This document shows, piece after piece, positions 57,312-64,000 of a stretch of 64,000 nt of DNA. The notes under the pieces were generated by a model. The model had not been told where the DNA came from. It searched no databases and saw nothing but the letters and a program-made list of their open reading frames with translations. How positions within the stretch are numbered: the stretch's first letter is position 1; each line of letters opens with the position of its first letter. The translations under genes and the position numbers were made by a program. This DNA is from Verrucomicrobiales bacterium. Lineage in GTDB: Bacteria > Verrucomicrobiota > Verrucomicrobiia > Limisphaerales > UBA9464. The stretch is from NCBI GenBank assembly GCA_027488845.1, contig JAIYBC010000057.1, forward strand, positions 1 to 64,000, given 5' to 3'.

Positions 57312-58250
57312 ATGTCCTCCCCCTTCCGGCGTGTCCTGGCACTGGTCTCGGCCATGGCCTGGGCTGCCGCCGGGAGCGGGGGGGCGGCGCCGTTGGATCC
57401 GCGGATCCCGTTGCCCAACGCCTCGTTCGAGGCGCCGGCGACCACCTTCGTCACCACGCGGATCGACTCGTGGCAGGAGACCGCCAAGCCCGACGACTAT
57501 GTCGAAGGGGGCGGATTCCAGTGGGACCAGCTCACCGGGGTGTTCCGCAACACGTTGCCCGGGGCCGCGGACCACCTTCTGAACATCGAGGGGAACCAGG
57601 CGCTGTACCTGTTCGCGCTTCCCGGCGTGGGCCTCTTCCAGGACCGCGAGACCCGCGACTTCGACGATCCCGAACCGCGCCGGGCCTTCGATGTGGTCTA
57701 CCGGACCGGCTACCGCTACACGCTGTCGGCGGGCGTGCTCGGCATGGGCGGCAACATGCTGGAAGGCGTGCCGTTGGAACTGTCCCTGTACTACCTCGAC
57801 GCCGCCACCAACCGCGTGCCGGTCGCGACCCGCGTGGTGACCAACTCCGCGGCGCTCTTCCCCGACCGCAACCACCTGGTCGGGTTCGCGGTGACCTCCG
57901 GTGCGGTTTCCGCCTCGGATCCGTGGGCGGGACGGCCCGTCGGCATCCGCATCCTCTCGGTCGTTTCCGCCGCGATGCAGGGCGGGTATTGGGACGTGGA
58001 CGACGTCCGTTTGGAGGCGGTGTCCGAGTTGCCGGCGATCACGCCCTTGGAAGCCGTGCGCTCGGCGGACGGGCTGGTGATCCGCTTCGGATCCCGGGTC
58101 GGCTACGCCTATCGCCTGCAGCGGTCCACGGACCTCGTCCGCTGGGAAGACGTGGACGGGATGTTGATCGGAAACGACGGGACCCTCGGGTTCACGGCAC
58201 CCGGCGGGGACCGGGTCTTCTACCGTGTTGAAGCCATCGGCCTACCCTGA
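57312..58250 (+). CDS. Secreted paralogue of the adjacent PEP-CTERM protein, without the PEP signal
   Basis: The 312-residue protein has a signal peptide (about 1-25) and the same core as its neighbour: [66 protein letters not shown] and [14 protein letters not shown]. Instead of a PEP-CTERM tail it has about 80 extra residues with [20 protein letters not shown] and ends [15 protein letters not shown], a C-terminal module like 'FYR' secreted verrucomicrobial proteins. ATG 57312 is the start. The pseudopilin gene overlaps its last 26 nt in another frame. Confidence 0.82.
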   Translation: MSSPFRRVLALVSAMAWAAAGSGGAAPLDPRIPLPNASFEAPATTFVTTRIDSWQETAKPDDYVEGGGFQWDQLTGVFRNTLPGAADHLLNIEGNQALYLFALPGVGLFQDRETRDFDDPEPRRAFDVVYRTGYRYTLSAGVLGMGGNMLEGVPLELSLYYLDAATNRVPVATRVVTNSAALFPDRNHLVGFAVTSGAVSASDPWAGRPVGIRILSVVSAAMQGGYWDVDDVRLEAVSELPAITPLEAVRSADGLVIRFGSRVGYAYRLQRSTDLVRWEDVDGMLIGNDGTLGFTAPGGDRVFYRVEAIGLP

Positions 58251-59052
58251 ACGGCCGGGAACCGGGGCCGCATCGGCGGACCGCGGTCCGGGCGGCTTCA
58301 CGCTCGTGGAACTGCTGGTCGTGATCGCCATCATCGCGGTGCTCGCGGCGCTGCTCCTGCCGGCGCTTTCCTCGGCGAAGGACTCCGGGAAGCGGGCCGC
58401 CTGCCTTTCGAACCTCCGGCAGATGGGCATCGCGATCCACGCGTATGCGGCGGACTTCGAGGGGCGCATCCCGTACGGACCCAAGGCGCCGCCGTTCACC
58501 AGCCCGGCGATCCTGTATCCGTCGACCGGTTCCCCCACGAGCCTGCTCTCGTTGCAGGGAGGCACGCCGGTGGCCCTGGGACTCCTGCTGGCCCAGCACC
58601 TGGGTTCGCAACCGCGGGTGCTCTTCTGTCCGGGAGTCGACCAGCCCCTGGATGCGGGAACCGAGTTGGCCCGCGTGGGGACGGGGCAGGCGCAATGCAG
58701 CTACTACTACCGTCACGCCGGCAACACGCGGCTGTTCGACGACCTGTCCCAGACCAATCCCCCTGCGAACCTCCGCCTCGACGCCCTGGGCGAGAACCGC
58801 GAGGGACAGCCGATCCGCGCGCTGGCGATGGACGTCCAGTTCCTCAGCCCGCCGGACCTCGAGTCCTTCAACGTCCGCACCCGGACGCATCACCGTCGGA
58901 AATCGACCGACGTGCTCTACGCCGACGGCAGCACGGTCTCCCTGAGGAACGGCGCGGATCGGTTCACGGTGGACGCCCGGGATGCCCAGGAACTGCGGGA
59001 ATCGTTCTCGCGGATCCTGTCCCTCTTCGAGAAGGCGGACCTCGAGCGTTGA
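58225..59052 (+). CDS. Type II secretion-type pseudopilin (prepilin N-terminal cleavage/methylation protein)
   Basis: The 275-residue protein has the prepilin leader [20 protein letters not shown] at about 23-42, then [24 protein letters not shown]. Near the C-terminus is [17 protein letters not shown], the H-x9-DG-type motif. GTG 58225 is the first start, overlapping the preceding gene by 26 nt; a TTG at 58228 is an alternative with a shorter overlap. Such overlap suggests coupled translation with the secreted paralogue. It is a relative of the pseudopilin at 33828-34673. Confidence 0.87.
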   Translation: MLKPSAYPERPGTGAASADRGPGGFTLVELLVVIAIIAVLAALLLPALSSAKDSGKRAACLSNLRQMGIAIHAYAADFEGRIPYGPKAPPFTSPAILYPSTGSPTSLLSLQGGTPVALGLLLAQHLGSQPRVLFCPGVDQPLDAGTELARVGTGQAQCSYYYRHAGNTRLFDDLSQTNPPANLRLDALGENREGQPIRALAMDVQFLSPPDLESFNVRTRTHHRRKSTDVLYADGSTVSLRNGADRFTVDARDAQELRESFSRILSLFEKADLER

Positions 59053-59064
59053 GCCCGATGGGGA

Positions 59065-59202
59065 CTCACGCGAAAACGCAAAGACGCCAACGGACGGCTG
59101 GATCCGGAGCCGGTTTGGCGACCTCGACCGCAGGTTGATGTCGTCACCTGAAACCGTGGTTCACCTCCCATTCCTCCGCGCTCCCCGTGTCTCCGCGTGA
59201 GG
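59065..59202. repeat. Short intergenic inverted-repeat element (CTCACGCG...AAGACGCC arms)
   Basis: The left arm (59065-59093, CTCACGCGAAAACGCAAAGA then CGCCAACGG) and right arm (about 59172-59202), which ends CGTGTCTCCGCGTGAG, are imperfect inverted copies. The centre includes no gene. The element lies between the convergent pseudopilin and NamZ genes and belongs to the family at 19544-19684 and 47830-47920. Confidence 0.72.
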
Positions 59203-59234
59203 CTTCCCTCCCAAGAAACCCGGGGAGTACCGGT

Positions 59235-60518
59235 TCAGCGCGGGTAGAGGAGGTACGGGCGGCGCAGGGCTTCGAACTTCCGGAGGTCCTCCTCGAACGA
59301 GGCGATCTCCGTGGCGAGGTCGCCGCCGGACTCGAGGACCTTCCGCGTCCGGTCGGTTCCCATGAGGCGGTCGAAGGTCGCGGCCTGGAAGGTGAGTTGT
59401 CCCGGATGGAGTGCGCGGACCTGTTCGAGGATGCGCAGGGTGGTGCCGACCGAACGGAACGCAGTGCGGTCGGTGACATGGATCTGGCACCCGCCGCAAA
59501 GCGTCTTGGTGTGCTTCGAGAACGTCGGGGTGAACCAGGCCTCACGGAAGCGGACTCCGGGCAGGCGGAGCGAGTTGAGACGCTCGGTCAACGCCGGCGC
59601 GTCGATCCACGGGGCGCCAAACAGCTCGAAGGGCCGTGTGGTTCCGCGGCCTTCCGAGAGGTTGGTGCCCTCGAGCAGCACCTGGCCCGGATAGACGAAC
59701 GCGGTGTCCGGGGTCGGCATGTTCGGCGAAGGCTGGATCCAGGGCAGGCCGGTCTCCTCGGGCATCCCGGTCGGATTCCAGCCGGTCATCGGGATCACCG
59801 TCAGGTCCGCCGGCTTCGCCAGGAACCGCCCGTTGAACAGGCGCGCCAGTTCGCCGGCGGTCATGCCGTGGCGCATCGGCACCGGGTGGATGCCCACCAG
59901 CGAGACGAAACGGGGTGCCTCGAGGACGGGGCCTTCCATCACCGTTCCGCCGAGCGGATTGGGGCGGTCGAGCACCACGACCGGGATGCCGTTCTCGGCG
60001 CAGGCCTCCATGGTCTTGGAGAGCGTGCCGACGTAGGTGTAGGCGCGGGAGCCGACGTCCTGGATGTCGAACACCATCACGTCGATGCGTTCGGCGACGG
60101 TGGCGTTGGTGGGGAATCCCTCGGCCCCGCGGACCGTGCCGGCGATGTTGGTCAGCATCGCGCCGGTGGGCTTGAAGGTCTTTCCGTAGAGGCTGAACAG
60201 GGGAAGCCGCAGGACGGGATCCCACTGGAAGCCGACCTTGTCGCCGGCCTGCGCGTTCCCGCGGACGCCGTGCTCGGGGCCGTAGAGGGCGACGAGCTGG
60301 AGGCCTTCCACGGAACGGAGCGCGGCGGGCAGCGGTTCGAGCGAGCGGGTGACGCCGGTGGGGTTGGTGACCAGGCCGATGCGTTTCCCGCGCAGCGGCG
60401 ACGGGTCGGTGGCGATGAGGACATCCGCCCCGGTGCGGACGGCACCGTCCCCGGCGGCGAGCGCGAAGGCGACCGGCAGGGACGCGGCGAGGTTGCGCAG
60501 GGCGATGCGGAGGTTCAT
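59235..60518 (-). CDS. namZ: NamZ-type exo-beta-N-acetylmuramidase (DUF1343)
   Basis: The 427-residue protein has an N-terminal leader (RIALRNLAASLPVAFALAAG) suggesting export. The rest is DUF1343: VALYGPEHGVRGNAQAGDKV, MVFDIQDVGSRAYTYVGTLS, VLDRPNPLGGTVMEGPVLE, HPVPMRHGMTAGELARLFNG, and LLEGTNLSEGRGTTRPFELF, all characteristic of NamZ, which removes N-acetylmuramic acid from peptidoglycan ends. No muropeptide transporter or AmiE/NagZ partner is in the window. ATG 60518 overlaps the transglutaminase gene by 4 nt, so it is coupled with the MoxR/DUF58/transglutaminase unit, an unusual context for NamZ. Confidence 0.88.
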   Translation of the reverse strand: MNLRIALRNLAASLPVAFALAAGDGAVRTGADVLIATDPSPLRGKRIGLVTNPTGVTRSLEPLPAALRSVEGLQLVALYGPEHGVRGNAQAGDKVGFQWDPVLRLPLFSLYGKTFKPTGAMLTNIAGTVRGAEGFPTNATVAERIDVMVFDIQDVGSRAYTYVGTLSKTMEACAENGIPVVVLDRPNPLGGTVMEGPVLEAPRFVSLVGIHPVPMRHGMTAGELARLFNGRFLAKPADLTVIPMTGWNPTGMPEETGLPWIQPSPNMPTPDTAFVYPGQVLLEGTNLSEGRGTTRPFELFGAPWIDAPALTERLNSLRLPGVRFREAWFTPTFSKHTKTLCGGCQIHVTDRTAFRSVGTTLRILEQVRALHPGQLTFQAATFDRLMGTDRTRKVLESGGDLATEIASFEEDLRKFEALRRPYLLYPR

Positions 60519-62584
60519 GGGGTCTTCGCGGCGGAGTCGGCGTCGGGGCGTCGGGTGCGGCTCCGACGGAGCTGCAGCATCCAGTCGCCGGTGGCCTCGC
60601 GGAGGGTGCGGCGGGACGGCTCGGGAAGTCCCGCGGGATCGAACCGGAGCCGGTAGTGGAGCCGGAGGAGCGGCAGGACGGAAGCGGTGCGGCCCGGGTG
60701 GGAGCGTTCGATCCGGTGGAGCCAGGATTCCAGGGTCTCGCCCCGGCGACGTTCGTGTCCCTCGCGTTCGAGTTGGCGGACCACGTCGTAGAACTCGGAG
60801 TCCGAACCTTGGGCGGGTCCGGTTGCGAGGCCCTTGCCGGTCTTGCCGCCGCGCCAGTTGCGTCGGCGCAGGACCTGGAAGAGCAGCCAACTCGCGACAA
60901 GGGCGATTCCGCCGAAGAGCCAACGCTGCGGGGAGGAGAGGCCGTTCCTCAATCGGTTCCACTCGAAGACCGTGCGTTGGAAGAGATCCTGGATCGGCTG
61001 CCACCAGGCGCCTTCCTTCGATTCGATCTCGGACCAAGAGGGCGGCGTGGTGTCCACGTCCCGCCAGGCGCCGTCGATCCAGGCGAGGGTCCAGGCGTGG
61101 GCGTGGCGTTGGCGGACGGGGATCCAGCGGCTGCTGCCTTCGCGGTCGGGGACGGCCCAGCCGACGACATAGCGGGCGGGAATGCCGGCCTGTCGGAAGA
61201 GCAGCGTGGTGGCGGTGGCGAAGTACTCGCAGTGGCCGCGGCGGTTGGTGAGGAGGAACGACTCCAGGGTGGAGTTGGTCGGCCCGGCGCGGCGGTCGAT
61301 TCCGCGGTAGAGGGCGTACTCGAAGCGCTCCAGGAAGAACCTTTCGAGACGGCGCCTCACCTCGGTCGCCGTGGAACCCGCGACGAGTCCGCATTCCTCC
61401 GCGACCTTCCTGAGCACCGCCGTCTCCGAGTCGGGCAGCGTCAGGTCCACCTCCGAGGGCGGCGGCAGCGGGCGCGGCGTGGTTCCGTGGTGCAGGGTGA
61501 CGGGGGCGAAGGTGAGGTCGGTGAGCAGGAACATGCCGAGCGCGTTCGTCGCGAGGAGGTCGGCCGGGACCGGATCGATGACCTGGAGGCCCGGCGGCGT
61601 GGGCAGGAGACGGCGTCGGCCGGGTTGCAGCCAGAGACGGAGGGAGGCGAGTCCGTTGGTCTCGGGACCGACGACGAACGCGCCCTCGAGGGTGGAAGGG
61701 GTGAGATCGCCGAAGTCCGCGCCGGTGGGGTTCTGCCAGACGGTGCGGCGGTAGGAGGAATAGATGGCGTCGCGGAGCAGTTCGACCGGGGGATTGGTGG
61801 GATCGGACTCGATGCGGAAGGCCACCGCGCCCGAGCCCTTGCCGACGCCGATGCGGCCGATGGAGGTCCGGCTTTCCGAGGGGTTGGCATCGCGCTGGAA
61901 GAGGCGGCTGAGCACCCGGGACTCCATGTCGCGCCACCAGGCGGCGGCGGGCTGCAGGGGGCGGTGGCCGAACAGGGCGGCGGCTGCGGCGAGGGAGAAG
62001 CCGACGGCAAACCACACCGGACGGTAGCCGGGGTTGCGTCGGGTCCAGAGCAGCCAGCCGAAGTAGGCCACGAGCACCGGGACGAAGCCCGGGGAGGTGT
62101 CGCCGGCGGAGGCGCCGGCGACGACGAGGATGAGGTAGGTCCAGTCGATCCGGATCGTGGTGGTGATGTCGGGCCGGCGTTTCTGGAGGTACCAGGAGAA
62201 GGTGGAGACCGGCAGCGTCTCGAGGCGTCCCCAGGCGGCGGCCAGGATCATCGGCGCGGTGCAGAGGGGGAACCACTGGGTGAGATGCCGGAAGGCCAAC
62301 CCGGCGCGTTCGGCGGACGCGGGGTTCCTGCGGGAACCGGCCACGGCCGCGGCGAGCCCCAGGCCGTCCTCCGCCGAGGCCAGCAGGTACACCGTGCAGC
62401 CGGCGAAGGCGACCACGCAGAGGTTCCAGAGGCGGTTCAGGTCGGTTTGGTCGAAGTTCCACCGGATCGACGAGAAGCGGCTGCCTTCGAGGGCGAGCGC
62501 CAGGGGCAGCGCGATCCACCACAGCCCGGTTTGCCAGGCCCAAAGGAGGAGCGCCCCGCCGAGCAGCAACGGGGGAGTCCTCAT
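60515..62584 (-). CDS. Membrane-bound transglutaminase-like protein (with C-terminal DUF4129-like segment)
   Basis: The 689-residue protein has several N-terminal membrane segments (about 5-215), a periplasmic transglutaminase-like domain with LLTNRRGHCEYFATATTLLF (catalytic Cys), RQRHAHAWTLAWIDG (His) and WRDVDTTPPSW (Asp), then another membrane helix (RWLFGGIALVASWLLFQVL) and a soluble tail. The tail (EFYDVVRQLEREGHERRRGE) resembles DUF4129. This order is the 'TgpA'-type protein that co-occurs with MoxR and DUF58. It may crosslink or process envelope proteins. It overlaps NamZ and DUF58 by 4 nt (ATGA) on either side. Confidence 0.9.
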   Translation of the reverse strand: MRTPPLLLGGALLLWAWQTGLWWIALPLALALEGSRFSSIRWNFDQTDLNRLWNLCVVAFAGCTVYLLASAEDGLGLAAAVAGSRRNPASAERAGLAFRHLTQWFPLCTAPMILAAAWGRLETLPVSTFSWYLQKRRPDITTTIRIDWTYLILVVAGASAGDTSPGFVPVLVAYFGWLLWTRRNPGYRPVWFAVGFSLAAAAALFGHRPLQPAAAWWRDMESRVLSRLFQRDANPSESRTSIGRIGVGKGSGAVAFRIESDPTNPPVELLRDAIYSSYRRTVWQNPTGADFGDLTPSTLEGAFVVGPETNGLASLRLWLQPGRRRLLPTPPGLQVIDPVPADLLATNALGMFLLTDLTFAPVTLHHGTTPRPLPPPSEVDLTLPDSETAVLRKVAEECGLVAGSTATEVRRRLERFFLERFEYALYRGIDRRAGPTNSTLESFLLTNRRGHCEYFATATTLLFRQAGIPARYVVGWAVPDREGSSRWIPVRQRHAHAWTLAWIDGAWRDVDTTPPSWSEIESKEGAWWQPIQDLFQRTVFEWNRLRNGLSSPQRWLFGGIALVASWLLFQVLRRRNWRGGKTGKGLATGPAQGSDSEFYDVVRQLEREGHERRRGETLESWLHRIERSHPGRTASVLPLLRLHYRLRFDPAGLPEPSRRTLREATGDWMLQLRRSRTRRPDADSAAKTP

Positions 62585-63930
62585 GCCGAAGCGCCTCCGG
62601 TGACGGCCCCGATCCGGCCGAGTTCCTCGCGGACACGTCCGCAGTGGAGGAGCGTGACCGCCGGCGCGAGTTCCGGATCGGTTCCGAGGTCGGGATCCTT
62701 CTCGCCGGGACCGAGGACGAGGAAAACCCGGATCGGGATGCGGTCCCGCACGATCCGACGCACGAACTCCTTGCGCGGTGCGTCCCATTCGATGAGCACG
62801 CAGACGATCCCGCTGAGTTCGCCGAGGTGTTCGAGCACCTTCTGGAAGAGGGTGTCCACCGGCCGGTCGAGGGTGAGCCCGACACCGGCGAGGATCTCGA
62901 GCAGCGGTCCGCCGCCGCCGGGTCCGCGGTCGCTGGCGACGCGATAGGAACGGTCGCCGACGAACATCAGGTCGAGCAGGGAACCGTCCGGCCGTTCCTG
63001 GGCGGCGAAGGAGGCGGCGATGCTGACGGCCTCCTCGAAGGCCTCGGAGTTGTCGGGATCGCTGAAGGTGTCCAGCACCAGGGCGTGCCGGGTGAACTGC
63101 TCCTCCTGATATTCGCGGGTGATGGGCTGTCCGGTGCGGGCCCAGGCGCGCCAGTGGATCCGGCGGAGCGGGTCGCCGGGGCGGTAGTCGCGGAGGCCGA
63201 GGAACTCGTCGGAATCGCCGGGGCGTGTCGCGAGGGCGGCCCCGAGGGTCTGCGGATGCGGCGTGCCGGGCATCCGGATGGCCGGCACCGGATGTCGTCG
63301 GGGCAGGACCACCACGCGGTCCTGGAGCGGCAGGCGGATGACGGAACGCAGCAGGCCGAACGGGTCGGTCCGGGACAGCAGCAGTCCGTCGAGCCGCAGG
63401 ACGCCGCGGCGAAGCGGGGTCATCTCGACGGTGGCGGTGGCGGATTCCCCGGGGGCCAGCGTCGGAAGGGGGACGTTCGCGAAACGGGCGGCCCTGCCGA
63501 GCGGCCGGCTCCGTGAGACGCGGAAGTGGCCGGTGCGACGGGTGGGCTTCATGCGGGCCTTGAACTCGGCGAGGCCGAGCCGGGTGTCCGCCGGCAGCTC
63601 GATGAGTTCCAGTCCGGCGAGCCGGCGCCGGGAGTGGTTCTGCACGTGCACCGGATAGCGGACCGGTTCGCCGACCGAGACGCAGCGGGGCAGGGAACGG
63701 ATGGCGGAGAAGCGTCCACGGAAGAACGGCAGGCTGGCCACGGCGATGGTTCCCAACGCGGCCAGCATCAGTCCGACGCGGCTGCCGATCGACTGCTCCA
63801 GGCTGCTGCCGCCGCCGACCACCAGGCAGGCCAAGGCGAAGGCCGCCCAGCCTCCGGCCGTCACCCGGCGTCGGCTCCACTCGGCGAGCGCCGAGGTGGT
63901 GCGATATCCGCGGTGGAGCAGTCGGAACAT
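62581..63930 (-). CDS. DUF58-domain protein (MoxR partner)
   Basis: The 449-residue protein has two N-terminal hydrophobic segments (about 25-45 and 52-70) and the DUF58 core: RTDPFGLLRSVIRLP, DEFLGLRDYRPGDPLRRIHW followed by RAWARTG, and a VWA-like end (SGIVCVLIEWD). DUF58 proteins usually act with a MoxR AAA+ ATPase in assembly of membrane complexes. ATG 63930 lies 28 nt after the partial MoxR-like gene, and its stop overlaps the transglutaminase start. The three should be one transcript. Confidence 0.9.
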   Translation of the reverse strand: MFRLLHRGYRTTSALAEWSRRRVTAGGWAAFALACLVVGGGSSLEQSIGSRVGLMLAALGTIAVASLPFFRGRFSAIRSLPRCVSVGEPVRYPVHVQNHSRRRLAGLELIELPADTRLGLAEFKARMKPTRRTGHFRVSRSRPLGRAARFANVPLPTLAPGESATATVEMTPLRRGVLRLDGLLLSRTDPFGLLRSVIRLPLQDRVVVLPRRHPVPAIRMPGTPHPQTLGAALATRPGDSDEFLGLRDYRPGDPLRRIHWRAWARTGQPITREYQEEQFTRHALVLDTFSDPDNSEAFEEAVSIAASFAAQERPDGSLLDLMFVGDRSYRVASDRGPGGGGPLLEILAGVGLTLDRPVDTLFQKVLEHLGELSGIVCVLIEWDAPRKEFVRRIVRDRIPIRVFLVLGPGEKDPDLGTDPELAPAVTLLHCGRVREELGRIGAVTGGASA

Positions 63931-63958
63931 GGCCGGGTTGGCGGAAGGGGTGCGCGGT

Positions 63959-64000
63959 TCAGGCCGGCACCGGGGTCTTGAGCAGCAGGTCCTCGACGGC
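63959..64000 (-). CDS. Partial C-terminus of a probable MoxR-family AAA+ ATPase
   Basis: Only the last 13 codons are inside the window (AVEDLLLKTPVPA then stop). The end resembles MoxR C-termini and the position directly upstream of DUF58 and transglutaminase genes is the standard place for MoxR. The assignment rests mainly on this context; the gene continues beyond base 64000 on the minus strand. Confidence 0.55.
   Translation of the reverse strand, partial: AVEDLLLKTPVPA

Noticed and set aside
59235-62885. A single 1216-codon minus-strand gene ending with NamZ
   Set aside because: Only the last 427 codons have NamZ homology; the part upstream of 60518 is antisense-frame sequence overlapping the transglutaminase gene, which is complete in another frame.

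Overview
The window is GC-rich bacterial chromosomal DNA, most likely from the Verrucomicrobiota (an inference from gene content, no rRNA is present). Pointers are two short secretion-type pseudopilins with an H-x9-DG-like tail, a PEP-CTERM sorting signal, a secreted PQQ-type sugar dehydrogenase-like protein, an octaheme cytochrome with a C554-like N-terminus, secreted proteins ending in an 'FYR' motif, and a NamZ/DUF1343 gene. No tRNA, rRNA, CRISPR array or complete insertion sequence was found.

Layout. 1-4997: an FmdB zinc ribbon, a degenerate gluzincin-like secreted protein, a membrane protein and a PQQ-type dehydrogenase. 5010-13730: nadB, a membrane-anchored response regulator with a degenerate HPt-like tail, and the co-oriented set metH-thiG-sufE. 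13820-19522: a stand-alone transposase-N-terminus (DUF772) protein, a YoaK-type membrane protein, a WD40 protein, and ppc preceded by octanucleotide arrays. 19716-23488: a compact minus-strand gene set kdsD-ispF-(94 aa)-VOC-gamma-Glu hydrolase-methyltransferase. 23705-27937: a very GC3-rich secreted protein, a textbook UUCG terminator, and an octaheme cytochrome. 27960-33622: a fructan/sucrose locus (GntR/LacI-type regulator, secreted GH32, MFS sugar transporter, fructokinase) with helically phased repeats in the divergent promoter. 33828-41441: pseudopilin, lysC, lipase-like hydrolase, trmO, MOSC protein, Tat-exported phosphoesterase, and a frameshifted FkbM methyltransferase remnant.

41638-51323 is a cell-surface polysaccharide region: Ski2-like helicase, GT4 glycosyltransferase, Wzy-like polymerase/ligase, two class I methyltransferases, a TylF-like methyltransferase and a Wzx-like flippase. 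The flippase is last in a minus-strand series that also holds a PaaK-like ligase, an FAD oxidoreductase, an EamA-like membrane protein and an S9 peptidase (51363-56432). 56560-59052 has two tandem paralogous secreted proteins that differ in their C-terminal signals, followed by an overlapping pseudopilin gene. 59235-64000 is a MoxR-DUF58-transglutaminase-NamZ unit with 4-nt overlaps, cut by the window end.

The intergenic spaces are unusually structured. They hold heptamer and octamer tandem arrays, several short inverted-repeat elements sharing a CTCACGC...AAGACGC arm, a REP-like palindrome, and a 19-bp repeat. The most interesting signals are these repeat families, the three TGTCAGC boxes spaced exactly 11 bp, the His-to-Asn HPt domain, the tandem PEP-CTERM/non-PEP-CTERM paralogues, and the NamZ-containing MoxR/DUF58/transglutaminase unit.
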